Notes under the pieces: generated by a model
Told to the model about the DNA's origin: nothing
Seen by the model: the letters and a program-made list of their open reading frames with translations, nothing else
Databases searched by the model: none
From: Trichopria drosophilae
Lineage: Eukaryota > Arthropoda > Insecta > Hymenoptera > Diapriidae
Direction: 5' to 3'
Assembly (NCBI GenBank): GCA_030407085.1
Contig: CM059584.1
Span: 108,871,001 to 108,935,000 of the forward strand
Length of the DNA stretch: 64,000 bases
In this document: in pieces, positions 33,301 through 47,033 of the stretch
Layout of the letters: each line of letters starts with the position of its first letter
Position numbering within the stretch: position 1 is the stretch's first letter
Translations under genes and position numbers: made by a program

Positions 33301-36116
33301 CAACTAAAACCACGTAAAGGTTGACAAGAAAGTCTTTTTTAAAACAAAAAAGTGTTTATTATTTTGTTGTTGTTTATTCGTGTTTTTTAGTTTTCACGCA
33401 TTAATTTTTCGGAAGATTTTCACTAGTTTTTCAACAATAACATGTTTTAAACCTCATAGAATACGCGTTTGTTGAAACGAAAGATATCAGAATTGAATCT
33501 TATTTGGTATCGTTTACAATCAGATATGACCCATTTAGAACCTGATGCGAATCTCCGAGGTAACTGAGACAAAATGGCATCATTTTCAGATCTTTATCCA
33601 TCTCATTTCCGTCTATTTAGATAAGAAAAGAATCTTAGCTTTCGCGATAAATATATCTTTAATCATCCTGTCAATTTGGTGAAAATAGTGAATATGATAA
33701 ATATTAAAAATTTAGTAGCAATTATGTGTTTAATCCATTTTCAACAGAAAACTAATATGACCAAGCGCTTTTCATGTTTCATGAAGTTTGGAAATGAGAA
33801 CCTCAAAGTTTGATAATTTCATTTCAAACGACTCATATCGTTTGCAAGGAACCCGCTTTGTATTAATGTTCAATGGTTAATTCTTTTTTTATCATCTTCC
33901 AGTTACCATTTAATTAGATGACATTTTGTCTTTATCTCACGCTAAGATATGATCTGAACTAACCATAAACATACTTGTTGTCATTTTATAATATTTTCAA
34001 CACATAGTTTCAAATACTTATGATTAGGCGTAAATTTTATAGTATGAACTTATCTGATAAGAAATGGAAATGCTAATAACAAATTTTTCTACACGAGTCC
34101 ATTTTTTTAAACCAAATCTTGTATAAAATTTTGTTTTGTCAGAAACATTTAGCTGAAGATATTTCAAAACATTTTGCTAAGAATCAGATAAATAAACTAT
34201 TCTAGTCTGAAATGTTAATGTTAAATGCTGTGTTCTAAGAAATAATTTAAAAATGTCTTGATTAGATAATTAACATAAATATTGTGCGTATTAATTTATA
34301 AAACTATAATCTATAAAGTTTCCAGGATAATGAAAAAAATTAACGTATTATTTATTTATTATTATTGGAATTTTAAATTTTTTTAAATTGAGATTGCTAG
34401 AAAGAAAAGACAAATATTTTTCAGATATGAAAAAGTGAAAAATCGATGACAAACGAAAAGTAAATGCACGTACGTAACATAAAATTAGAAGAAATATAGA
34501 AAATACGACAATGTCCGGAAACGCGATATTCTTTCCAACACTCGACCGGAAATTAAGTAATATCATAACTATATATATACCAATATCGCCTTGATTTCAT
34601 TTTTCCAACGCTGGTATATACGATAAGGAAGTTTACTTCGAAATATGTTATAGTTTATTTCTATTTCCTATTGTAACACTTGTCGGTTTATTAGTACCAA
34701 TTATTATTTTTCCATTGTAATAGAGAATCGTTTAATTTCATTTTATCAATTTTAACCGATAGAAAAAAGCACAATGTTTATAATTCGCCACGTGATTTAA
34801 TTTAAACTTTAAAATTTATTTTTTTAGTGTGAAAAAACATTAGAAAAAATCAAAATGATTGTATGACAAGTCCAGTTTGATCTATCTGAGAAACTCCAAT
34901 ATCTTAAGATACACAAAATATAGATTCCACAAAACAACGTCTTCATCATGTAAAATTAGTTTTGTTACATATATGAAATGATTCGATCGGTAATATTTAA
35001 ACTTATCATTTTTGAAACGATTAAAATTGTTAAAAATCGTTAATATACAGAAATAACCAATTGAAAAAATAAAATCAACTTGTTCATCAAAATTGACATT
35101 TCCAGTCAAGTACCAGTATTTAAAAATCATCCCACTTGACGATGAAGTGCATCGAACACGTGTCAAACGGCAAACATTGATATTGAAAATTCAATTAATG
35201 GACGTTAATGGATAATCCACTTCATATAAATAAATATTCATCCGTGCTTAAATGTACACTCTTGCTCATGCAAAGTCAAAACAAAAACCTTAAAATACTT
35301 TAAAATATATAAAAGTTTATTGGGAGACATTTATGAGTTTATTATGTGTAGATTTTGTGTTAAAGTCAGACTTTCGTGAAGGAACATCGTCGAGACTGGG
35401 TTGAATCGATATTACAGTTCAAGCGGAAGAGATCCTCTTTACGATAATCTTAGAGTACTGGAGTTCATAAGCGAAAACGTTCCGAGTTTCATAAATAATC
35501 TTGGCGACTTTCAAGTTTTATCCCCGGCCACCCTGCTGCTCTTTCTTTCAGACAGTCGCTGCCGCACCGCGTCGTCGAATAAAAATGTCCGCATACAAGA
35601 CAACTTTATTTGATAACACTTATAATGACGTACATTTCTTATTTTTCGTGGATTCCTCAACTTTTTAATTATACTCCTCTATGTCGCATCGGCAGCTTTG
35701 CACTTTATACGATGAACTAAGGAGTTAATGGCTACCTAATAAGGATAAGGCTAAGTTCTGCTAATCTATGGCTTCTGTGATAGTCTTCGATTTTTTAAAA
35801 CTGCGTATACAAGTACTTCCTTAAAAACTTTAACATGTGTTTTTTGTTTTTCTCCAAAAACCAATTTTGAGGTAGAAATCACCCTCGAATATTGTTAGAG
35901 GTGTATCACAATATCTATGGTTGTATATGAGTACATTTGTAAATTTAGTAATTTTTCCGTCAGATTATATCCACTATTTTGAATATGCAAGAACTGACAG
36001 GTATCATGTCGATAATCAACAATGCCAATAATCTCTAGCCAACCGAATTTCATCGGCCATATTTGATCCTCCATTTCGAATTTTTAAAATCTGACTGGAG
36101 ATTCTTCATAAGCGAC
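33301..36116. other. AT-rich noncoding stretch
   Basis: No gene or RNA recognised. At 36040-36116 a fragment of the dispersed GGCCATATTTGATCC...AAGCGACC repeat abuts the iteron foldback. Confidence 0.4.
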
Positions 36117-36296
36117 CTGTGGGTGCGGGAAGAACAACTGACAGGTCAAAAAACCGACAAATAAAAACCCCACATTAAAAAAACCGACACTTCTTAGGTT
36201 TCGGCTTTTTGACTATCGACTATTCGACTCTCAGCTTTATGACTCGGTTTCTTCAGCTGAGGCGATATTGATTTGTCGGTTTTTCGACCCGCACCA
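36117..36296. mobile_element. Iteron foldback, short copy
   Basis: CTGTGGGTGCGGG at the left and TTTTTCGACCCGCACC at the right are the termini. The left arm has GACAGGTCAAAAAACCGAC and AAAAAAACCGACAC, and the right arm has TTTGTCGGTTTTTCGACCC and GGCTTTTTGACTATCG. Same end type as 23384-23655. Confidence 0.75.
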
Positions 36297-36504
36297 GAAA
36301 TGTATATGCCTCTAAACTCTTTCTAATTTAACGGGAGGTGCAAGACAAAATGTAGACTCTTGATTTTTAAGTGTCACAAATTTGTACATGTTGTTATTTG
36401 GTACTTATTTTCTTAACAAAATTAATGGTGTTTAGTAACAAAAAAAATGTATTCATGATTTGAATTTTTATTTTTTTAAATATGTGACATAATAACATAT
36501 ATAG

Positions 36505-36664
36505 GAGCGGGGGTGGCTCAGTTGGTAGAGTATCGGCTTCGTAATCAGAAAATCCTGGTTCGATCCCGGCCTCTGCCATCTGTCATCGGGACACCTCTGT
36601 ATTGGTTTATAAATGTCTAATAACGCCAAAGCTCAGGTGGTTCGGATCCTACCTTCATAAACAT
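36505..36664 (+). mobile_element. tRNA-derived SINE, copy 2
   Basis: It begins GAGCGGGGGTGGCTCAGTTG (A box region), has an anticodon-like loop CTTCGTAATCAG and a consensus-like B box GGTTCGATCCC. Its body matches copy 1 (TCTGCCATCTGTCATCGGGA, CACCTCTGTATTGGTTTATA, AACGCCAAAGCTCAGGTGG) to CCTACCTTCATAAAC. The tRNA-like head is longer and less eroded than copy 1. The loop could read CGT (threonine), but the stem is imperfect, so the parent tRNA is uncertain. On the minus strand it opens a frame (MAEAGIEPGFSDYEADTLPT...) that is a by-product of the SINE, not a gene. Confidence 0.88.
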
Positions 36665-39600
36665 GTTTTAAGAACTTGTATCTTTTTTTTGACATCATGT
36701 TTTTGAAAAAGGACAATGGCATGTTGTTCGGTATGCCTTAGACTATGTAGGAATGGTCGAGTTTTTAATTGGATACATTAATGACTTCATTAGACTAATT
36801 TATGTCGTGACAAAGATTTTCCGGAGTCAGAGAAAATTATTAAATGACAAAAATCTGTGCCATCCGCAACGATGGGGTTCATGAAAAATATTTAAAATTG
36901 CGAAAGTAGTTCAATCTTCAATAGAATCCTTTACTAGTCAAAATAAAATTAGCTAGTTGTGATGAAACTATGTAGTGTGAAAGGAATGATTATAATAAAT
37001 GAAGAATTACCTTGATATATTTTTGATATAAATTTTCAGTTGGCTGTTGTATATTTTGATACTTAGGTATCGATTTGTTTTGTATGTTTTTGAATATTCA
37101 TTCGTTTTTATGGGAAACTTTTGATACATATGTTGGAATATTAGATATCAGTGTTAATGAAGTAACGTAAAAAACTTTGAATTAATTCTGGTCTCTTATA
37201 AAATAATAAAGGAGTAAGAATGAATAGTTTTATTGATCATGATCAAGGTCAAGTTGGCTAACTTGTGTCACAATTCCTTAAATGTTATCGATTTGGAAAT
37301 TGGCTCTATTATTATTGATTTCGATACAATGACGAAATAATACTAAACGTGTTATATTTCAGCTTTAAAGTTAGAAGAAAATGCGTCAGATTATGATGTA
37401 TAGCATCAAGAATTCATTTTTGTTAAAATTCAATATATGGAAATGTCCTCCGGCCAAACGGATTATTCGCATATTCATCCTCATTTGACAGGACTATTAT
37501 AACTATTGCGAAGCAAATATCTGAAATCTTGTATGTATAGAATTTTCCGATTACCATTCCTAACACATTTATTTTTGTCAGATCACCAGCTCATGTAATA
37601 AATGCAAAACGTCAATTTCTATCACTATATTCGTAATCAGCAGTTTAAAATATGTAAGGGAATGTGTCAACTTTTTTCCTGGTAACTCAGACATTCCGAA
37701 AATTGACCAAAGCGCAAAAAATGGCTTAAAAGTCGATTTAATTCGACAATTTTAATAATTTTCCATCAAAAATATGTTTACGTACGTTTCCATTTTAAAA
37801 AAACTCTCACATGGATTTGTTATTATTTTACATAATTGAATAAATAAAATATTACAAATCGAGATCCTGAATTCTTTCATGCATCTCCCCTTATTTTTTT
37901 CATTTTACTAATTGAAATAGTTGTCTGGATAATTTTAATAAATTAACTGAAACATTGTAAAATTAGTAAGTTTTGCATTATATCTCTATTTATTCCCCAA
38001 ATTAAGAATACAACGGATGGATTTTCAAATCAGTTTCGACGTTTGCTTGTTTTGTATCTAAGATACTGAAAAGGTTCGAAAAGAATCATTTATAACATAA
38101 AATTCACCGAATCGGATCAAAAAATCTTTAAATCGTGAAGTAAAAGCATCCATGTTTATTAAAATTCAAAATGTATGGGTTAAAAATTTATATTTCGCGA
38201 TAGATATTATTCAATATCGTAGCTTGATATTGTTATATTTTTTATTTGTCCGAACGTTATCCAAACAAGATTTTACTACATAATCTGGTATCCTAATGAT
38301 TTATCCAGCCCAGATAACAATACTCTTATTACCATTTTTAAAAGACGTATCCCAAATGAGAGACAATAAATTGTTATTAACTTTCAATTTTCGTAATATT
38401 TTCTATATAAGATTTTTTCAGTTGTAAATTACAATTTTTCTGTTGGATTTTGTGAATTCAAAATGACGGATGAAATTGTATATAGTTTGCTCCAATCATT
38501 TTGATGAAAAGTCATTGTTAATAGTCAATTTTAAATAAAATCATTTGAACCCATTAAAATTGGAAATTGATTATTAATGCGTAGATATTAAAAACAGGAT
38601 AACCAAATACAGAAAAATTGTACTGAATGAAACATATACAAGAAACAAATACTGTAGATTGATATTAAGAACAGAATATTACGTTTCAAATGTACATATT
38701 CATTTTAGTAATGTCCCGAAACATTTAGTAAGTAGCTCGGTATAAAATGATACGTCTGATGTAAAAAAGACAGAAAGAAATATTCTCAGGAAGGTATGAT
38801 ACACCAGAAATAATTGGAAAAAGTCACTCAAATCAATGGAAGCGATATCGCAATCACTCGGAACGCTGGAATAAGGTCAAACCTACATTACGAAGGGAAC
38901 GGAGTATCGGTATGTACATGTACTCATTGAAAAAGACCCGCAGCAAAATCAGAAAATAATAACGAAAAACCAAGTTTTATTTTCTTGCTCGATCCATTTA
39001 TCATATTGCATTGTGAGCTGAAATTTACCCTATTACTTTTCCTTATTATCGATAGTGGTACTTTAGCTATAGCCGATTAATTCATGTTTGTACGGCATGT
39101 TACTTCAGGGCTTATAACCCGCCAGATTAAGCAGCCTCTAATCACGTACATATACTCGAATAGGTACTCATAGCAGAAAACGTACGCAGTTCCACGGTAC
39201 TCCAATAATTCACATTCCTCCAATACCTGCATCGACCTCCGTCCGTAAATACATGGCTTTGAAGGTGAAATAGTTCGACTAATTAATACAAAGTTGAAGG
39301 AAAAGTTTCGTTACATAATTTTACGTATGTCTATTAACCAACCACCACTTTTCATCCTAAGAGAATTTCTACATAATATTATGTTATATTGAAATACATA
39401 ATATAATGCTTCGTAATAAGTACAGACATGCCAATAATATCAAATATATCCAAAATTTAAATTTAACATAGTGTCACCGAGTTATTTCTTACTCTAATGG
39501 TACTGCTTCGAATTACTACTAGAAATAAATAGAAATTTAAGAGCAGGTTCTCCTATAGAAGCCCAAAAACACGATGATTTTCTTGATTTTTTTCGTAGAA

Positions 39601-42600
39601 AGAAACAAATAAACAACTTCAGTACCTAATCGGCTAACAGCATATTCAAATTGGGAATAAATTTGGTAATAAAAAGTAAAAAATTGTAAAAATGGTGAAC
39701 CTGTGAATTTTGAGTACCATCTTTTACCTTTTTTAATCTCTAAAACACCTGAAAATACAATTCGAATTTAGCTTCAAGCATCCCTAAATGTTGTTTACTT
39801 TAAAAGAATAAAATATTAAGTAAATTCATCATGTTCTTAAACTATTTTAGAAGCCGTTCCTAGAAAAGTGCTCAGAAAACGCGTTTCAAGATTTGTACTT
39901 CGTACCTTTAGTAGCCTAATGTACACCTGAATATTTAATATGATCACATGTTTACAGGTTATATACCAATACAATTAATTGATTTTAGATGTAAAATTGT
40001 CTCGAAAAGCTGAACTTTTTCAATTGAATTTTGTTCAACCATCAAGTGATTTGATCGAAATTAAATCCCGTTTATTTTTACTCGATATTGGAGCCACGGC
40101 CATTTTTTAGTTAAAATTATTCTTGGTATATTTTTCTTTAGAGTTAGTCCCTTTGCAGTCGAACGTTCGAATAAATCTGTCCCTTTTTTCGAACTTCGTC
40201 TACCTCTGCTAACAAGCTGTTTCGACGTATCGATATTCTTTTCATCTCGATCGATTTTATTCTGGATTCAAATTTACCGCGACTCGAATTTGCATTTCCA
40301 CTTTCGACTCGGCCAGAAATAGAAATCAACAAAAGTTCCCGGTCTCTGAACCTTTCAACTTCTTATTCACTTTTGGTCTAGTAGCGATGATTATCGGATC
40401 ACCGATTTTGCTACGAATGCTGAAGTTGCTTTCATTCGAAAGCAAGTATTGGGCGACACATATCCTATGCCATGATCTCTGTAATAAATTACCTTTAAAT
40501 GAGCACTAATGTAATCATGTAACTCTTAGTCCACACTTCGACTGCCTAAATTTTTTCTAGTCAGAAATAAACTCTCCAGAAAAGCAATTAAGTTGTAAAG
40601 TTACACCTTCAAAGTCTCTAATCAATTTAATAAGTAGCTTCATACTAATGTCAATCGAGCACTCAGAATCTTCAAGAATCCATACACCCATTCATAATGA
40701 ATTCATATCGATATCCTCCAAACATCCACAATCATGAAAACGATGGTGTGCCTAACGATTCTGCTGGTAAGAAATACCTATTGTAAAAAATAATAGTTTG
40801 ATCACTAATATCCTCACAGACTCATCAGTAAGACGATTACAAAATACGTTGCCATATACATGTTTGGAATAATTATGTGTTTTTCTTTCTTAAATAAAAT
40901 AGGAAAGGACGTATTGGATGTACACCACATTTATATTCAGGACATGAAAATGTCCACTTTTATCATTTTGTTAAATTCCTTGAGGCATTATATATTAAAG
41001 ATATGCTGTCGAAAGTAATAGAACGATAAAAAAGGACATTTGGAAGACTTGATAAGGATAAAAAGTTCTCCTTAGGCGGCTGTGCTAACATATTCTTTCT
41101 TTTTTTGACTTTCTGACAACGCTTTAATATGCAATCCATACAGATCAAATGTGATGGTCGTGCAGAGTTTTAAAAAATCTTGTGACAAATGTGGAAACTA
41201 ATTTCTTCAAGTATTTTCTACCAGTTATTAGTAATTTTTCACCTATTTTTTAATAATTGTTTTTATCATTTCATGAGCACTCTAACTCTTCAGAAACATC
41301 TTAGCGTACTAAAGCTCTGCGAAATGCTTACATCACATAACTTTTACTATCTTGATCCGTATAGATATTATCATAAGTAAAGTACAACCTGCGTAAACTG
41401 CAGCAATGAAACATGCTTGCTTTAGGTATTCATTCTCGAATCGTAAAGACAATAACTCTAACACGGGTTAATTCTCGCTGTCGTAACCCTTTTCAGTCCG
41501 AAAGTCTGGAATTTGGACACAACCTTTAAAGTTGTATCTTCTGTTCCAAACAGCGCTAGAAAACATTGAAATAAGTCAAAATCGCTAGATTTGAACTTCC
41601 TATTTCAAATACCGTAGTCAGAATCAGCCGGTGACTTCAAAGAAAATTTTTCGATGTTTCTTCACAAGAATCGCTTTTTTGGCTTTGAAAAGGGCAATGC
41701 TGACCATTGCAAAACGAACTAATCGCATTTTTTTGTTCAGCCATTTCTTCTTCCGTCAGATTTTTTTCAAAAAACAAAACGGCGGCTTCAATATGGCGTC
41801 TGCAAGTTGTCATTTTGCATTTTGTGGCACAAATATCGAGTATTTGTCCGTCTAACGGTTGAAATCAAGGAGAATTGGGATGAAAAAGTAATTATTATCA
41901 TTTGTGAATACCTAGTCTCATCAGGATTCATTCATAACCTCAAATTAGTTATATACAATGAGTTTTTATCGATTTTTTGTTTGATTTTCACTGAGAAACG
42001 TGTAGTGCCTCCATGTATTCAACCATGCAGACATTTAAAATTATGTAGAGCATTGCCCTGATGTATTGTGTAAACGTAAAAAGTATTATCATTTTTAAAA
42101 ATTCATAAAAATAATAAAGCATTTCCTATTCTTTTAAGAAATTATTAAAATAATACCTTGAATATGTCAAAAATGTTAATTCTTATAGCCCAGTTTGATG
42201 TAAAATAGACTCAGTAAAATCTGGTCTTATAAATTTAGCGATACAGATCTCGTAATCAACTATTGTTTGTTGTGACTTAGATAATATTTAAAGAAAAGTT
42301 TAATAATTTTATAAGGATATCGCCGCACATATATTGAGCAAATTCTGATACCAAAAAGTTTAATAAAAAAATGTTGGAAACACCTTTTTTTTCTATTTAC
42401 TTGTACTCTGGAACCCTTGGTATCTTGAAGGCATTTACCTTTTATCATTTTAAAACTAACGTTACGCAGCGCTGACATTACAATACGTTTTCTTTAATTG
42501 AATTTGATCCTCTTTTTATTACGGACACTATAAAAGTTTAGAACCGTTCGTTTTACGAAATTCCTGAGCCCGACTGGACGTTTCAAACGTCGCTGTAGTG

Positions 42601-45230
42601 CTTGATTCCTGAGCCAAACAAAGAGGGGTGTTTACCTTTGCTACAACGGATAGTTTCCGGGACTGATTTCATTGTTGACATGGAATCACGCACTTTGATT
42701 TCTTTTTAAGACTCCATGCAATAAACCTCGTACAATGATACGCGATACATTTTCAAAAAATGCCTTTATACTTGCTGAGTAATTACATTCTTCGAAATCC
42801 GCTCAATTGTTCTTGGCGAGATCAGCTTGTCGTTTGAGAATTGTGTTGCTGGTAACTGAATGCACGGTTCGATTGTCCGATGAAAGGTACATTGCAAAGC
42901 TGTATCTGAAATATGAGCTGTAAAAGAGAAAAACAATTTGCAATGATTTGTACAAAATTTTAATTGATTTTATCTATATCTATTTAATATCTATGATAGA
43001 TATTAAATTAATAAATTTTTCTTTTCCTCTTAAGGGCGATGAAAACTATTGACAAACTAAAATTAAGGATAATTAATTTTATTTTCATAAAATAGTGAAA
43101 ATAATAAAAGTGAAAACAATGTGTTTTATCTTCCGACTAAGATCCAGTGAGTAAATATCTGATCAAACAGTATGTGGGAAGATCCAAATCAGATCTAAAC
43201 GGATCTGCTGCTCCTAAACTGCTCCAACTAATAATGTAAACCATGACTTAGAAATGTATTTAAACTACAGGAAATATGATGGCCAGTATCTTAACATATT
43301 TTCATAAACACGCCGAAATCTATTAATCCATGTCATGAATGGACATTGTTTCAGTATAGTTTTCAACGGTTGTATTTACGATCAAGAGGGATCTAAAAAA
43401 TGATCAATGAGGCACATCGGACGTAAAATATTCTATTATTAGATGCAAAATTATCTCGATTAATAATAAAAGAAACCTATTCTTATGCTCTTCGTTTTCA
43501 AGATATTTATAACATGATTACAAACATGTTTTTAGTACTGCTGGATGATTGGTTTCATAATATTATTATTAATTATTTATTTATTTTCATTACTTCACCA
43601 TGCAGAATATATAAAAGCACAAAGGGTTTTGTACGCGCGGATTAAATATATACGCTACTATTTTTTTAAATAAAATGATTGTGACGTAGTTTAAATTTTT
43701 CCGTTTAAATTGTATGGAGAAAGTTTTGTTGCACGGTTTATTAAATCAAAGGCAACTCCAATTTTGTAAGTTACGTGGTGTATAGAGTCAAAATGAAATT
43801 ATCTACCTGACTACAGTTAAAAAAAGAAAATAATCAAATTTTCGACTTTCATTTGGTCGTTCCGATATCCAAATAAATTATGATATTTTTGTGATTCGCC
43901 ACTGCAAATTAAAATCAGTTTTGAAAACAAAATTAATACATCACGTCTAATATTTTTTTATTTCATGTAATTGATTTCCAATAATATCTATTACTATATC
44001 TTTAAAAATATTCCAAAATACATCCATAAATATTTCGTGGTTTGTAGGTATTTTTATGTTTTTATGTAATATATCATTAAATAATACTACATAAATAAAT
44101 TATTACTAGTTGTTTTAGATGTTCTAAGTGCTAAAAGAAGCTTAAAAAATGTTAACTCCTTTTTTCAAAGGGATTAATTACACGACTATTAATAATCACA
44201 GCTAAGCAATTACCGCTAACTTATAGTAAATATGATTAATTAAATGTTCGAATTTTACTTTCCGCAGTTTCTTAAAAGTCTTTGCAAATTATTTATAGCC
44301 ATTGTTAATTTTTTAGGTATCACAACAATTTAGCTGCAGCAAACTCGACTTAGCAGCGGTTAGTGTGTAAATTTCTGAATCATTTTTTTTTCATTGTTAT
44401 TTATTTGACATAATATATTTGTTTTTGAGATTGGAATAACACATTGATCAGATGTAGAACATCTGCCGATCTGGTCTGGTTACCAAGCACCCATAAGCTT
44501 CTTCTCTAACTTCTTGTTGACTAACTTCTTGTTGACCACGTGCAAAATAAATTAAAAAACCACGTACTCCATGCGTACCCCTAGCATAGTTTATCCTAAA
44601 AAGTGTGATTAGTAAAATACTGATTGACGCAATAAATTACATACACTGAAGCACACGGAAGTGAATGATTTATATTCAGTATCATGTGCTGAAAAAGAAC
44701 AGCCTAAATTGATTTGATAACTAATTTCTGTTTAGTAAATTTTACTCAGATATAAGTAAGATCTACTACAACATTCTCTCCATACAAGATCAGTAAAAGC
44801 CATCGCCTAGACTTCGTATTGTTAAGAAATATCATTTAAACCCAACATCCAAAAATTAGAAGGGGTTCTATTCAATGCTTGGAGGCATAACAAAGTTCTA
44901 ACCTAATTTTCTAAGTACACGTAATTGCAAAGATCAGCTTGCGTAACACATTCGTATAATACAGTTCTCCAAAGTCAGCGATACAAAGCAGTACTTGCTA
45001 ACTTCATGTGATGAATAGTTGCTGGGACTAATTCCGATGTTTTTATTGTACCAATTGAAATATCATACTAAGTTTAGACGAACTCCTTTATGGAACCTTT
45101 ACTTTGGCAATATATCACAGTCTTTCACTAGTTCTATCCACCATTTCAACAAACTAAACAATAACATCACATGTACTAAGGATCAAGAATCCTACTAATT
45201 ATCAGCGTGATGCAATACTGATCGAAAGTT
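36665..45230. other. Long AT-rich stretch without recognisable genes
   Basis: Frames of 61-84 codons occur (40144, 41189, 41631, 41807, 42260) but have no recognisable domain. At about 41485, GTAACCCTTTTCAGTCCGAAAG resembles the start of a TTAA/CCCTTT element, without a matching partner that I could find. At about 42578 there is a perfect palindrome GACGTTTCAAACGTC between two ATTCCTGAGCC-like words. Confidence 0.4.
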
Positions 45231-46210
45231 TTGCTTGTTACGTTCGTGTCCGATTGGTCGTGGCAGACTCGTCAGTGGCAGTGCCCTAAGAGCTAAAACT
45301 GTTCAAACGATCCGATAGCAAACCACTACCGGCGGAGTATTGCACAAGTTCTAGTTTTCGGTACTTCAGGTCCTCGTTGAATATGTAATAACGTAAACTT
45401 CGACCTAATCTTGTGGCAAGAATGGACGCTGCACTTGCATTAAATTTACTACGGAGCCGCGAGGGGAATTATGACTGTATAATTGAAAGACGGAAATCCC
45501 ATAAGTTACGGAATTCGTAGTAATCGTAATGTGCTTTAAGCTTTGATTACTGGTATAACATTTCAATTTTATGTTGTTTATTTTGAAGAACATGAAGAAA
45601 TTGGACAACTTCCCGCTAATGCTTACTAAATTATATCAAGTTCGATTAGTAATAAACATTTAAAAATTGAACGACGTATCTCTCATCGACATCTTCTGAA
45701 GGCTGAGCAATCTACATTATTTGTGCCTAAAGCGCGTGGTGAACAATATCATGATAAAGCATTCCCTCGGTCCGATCCAACTTCTGTTACACGAATTGAA
45801 GCTTTATATCATTTTGTTCTTTTTCTCTCACCCTCGTTTTTTTCGATTCTCAATACACGGACGCTTCACGCGTTAGGCCAATCGAAAACCAATGGCGTAG
45901 CGGGCCACATGTTTGCTCGCGACTTGGAAGTTTAAAAAGTTCAGTCGTGCCGAAAGTTCGCCGACAACATATTTCCTACTTTGAAAACAATTCGCGTTCG
46001 ACTCTAACCCTACTTTAAATGCACCACCACCCTCGCACAGACGACGGATCAGTCGAAAATACTTATCGTCAATACGAATCGTGAATCGGCAAAGTTTCAC
46101 CGGAAAGCACGAATGTGAGGTTTTCTCTGCTGACGGGGAACGATTAGCCGCGATTTCCAGCTGGTTGTCCACGATATAAAAATCAGTCCAGTCGTTCCTT
46201 GTAATCTTTT
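45231..46210. other. GC-richer island, noncoding as far as seen
   Basis: Contains inverted and direct CCAAT words (CGATTGGTCG at about 45251, AACCAATGGCG at about 45888), CpG-rich DNA at 45900-46150, and GATATAAAAATCAGTCC at about 46173, which resembles a TATA box too close to an initiator-like TCAGTC. Frames of 70 codons (+) and 99 codons (-) overlap here, without domains. Possible regulatory DNA or an alternative promoter; weak. Confidence 0.3.
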
Positions 46211-47033
46211 TGCATGATCTGTCAATGTTCTCTTTCAGACTTTAAGTCGAAAGGTTGTGGTTTCTACATTCCGATAAGTAAGACAAATCGATATTGTAAA
46301 AGCATCGGAAGCAAAAATAGCCGATTATTGTCTAGTCTGATATATAGGATGCGCGGTTTAGATTATGGACTTATCATATCTGAGACGTAGTACATAAAAA
46401 TAATACGAAATGACGAGTTCTATTAAACATACAATACTTGGTGATATAACCTAAGATCTTCTTCGTGTAAAAAAATGCTTGATTTTTATCTTGGTTTCAG
46501 ACGCGAATTACGCTTGACAATATAAGATATAGTTTTTCTTCAATATAATGCAAGTGATTTCATCACGTGGAGATACAAAACGGGGGGAGGGGGGGAGTAA
46601 TTTTCGAATCAGGATGATTACCGATTATAATAATGAAGCATCCTCTACTTCAGAAATATCTAATAACCATTTAGCAATCTTTATAATGCAGAGTGAAATA
46701 TGCTTGGAGAAAAAGCATTTAGTACGATTGACTTTTGACACTATAATTAATGGATTTTCAATACCGAAAATTTAGAGAGTAACAGGTGTCCTAATTCTTA
46801 TATATCTAAATAACATTTTTATTTTGTTAGATTGACGTCTAAATATCCACGAAATAATTATTGTCAAAGTTGTTTAACGTTACAGATTTTATTCCTAAAT
46901 GTGCACATTTTCCACGAACCTAGAATCTGCTCAGAACAAAGGACCATTTTAATACATGGTCATCTCTGGTCTTAATTAATTAACTGATGATAACATTGCT
47001 GAAAAGTTGATTTAAATTCAATAGACGAATTTA
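46211..47033. other. AT-rich noncoding stretch
   Basis: A purine run GGGGGGAGGGGGGGAG at about 46581 is the only feature noted. The 75-codon frame at 46548 shows no domain. Confidence 0.4.

Noticed and set aside
33010..33303. 97-codon minus-strand frame and 61-codon plus-strand frame
   Set aside because: They overlap on opposite strands in a GC-rich island, with no domain; regulatory DNA is a better explanation.
36394..36579. Minus-strand protein starting MAEAGIEPGFSDYEADTLPT
   Set aside because: It is the complement of the SINE head (tRNA-like A and B boxes), a common false gene call in insect genomes.
42578..42592. Palindrome GACGTTTCAAACGTC
   Set aside because: A single short perfect palindrome without repeats or context; expected by chance in 64 kb at about this level.
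46173..46200. TATA box plus initiator (TATAAAAATCAGTC)
   Set aside because: The initiator-like word is only about 12 bases after the TATA word, too close for a normal core promoter, and no transcript is evident.
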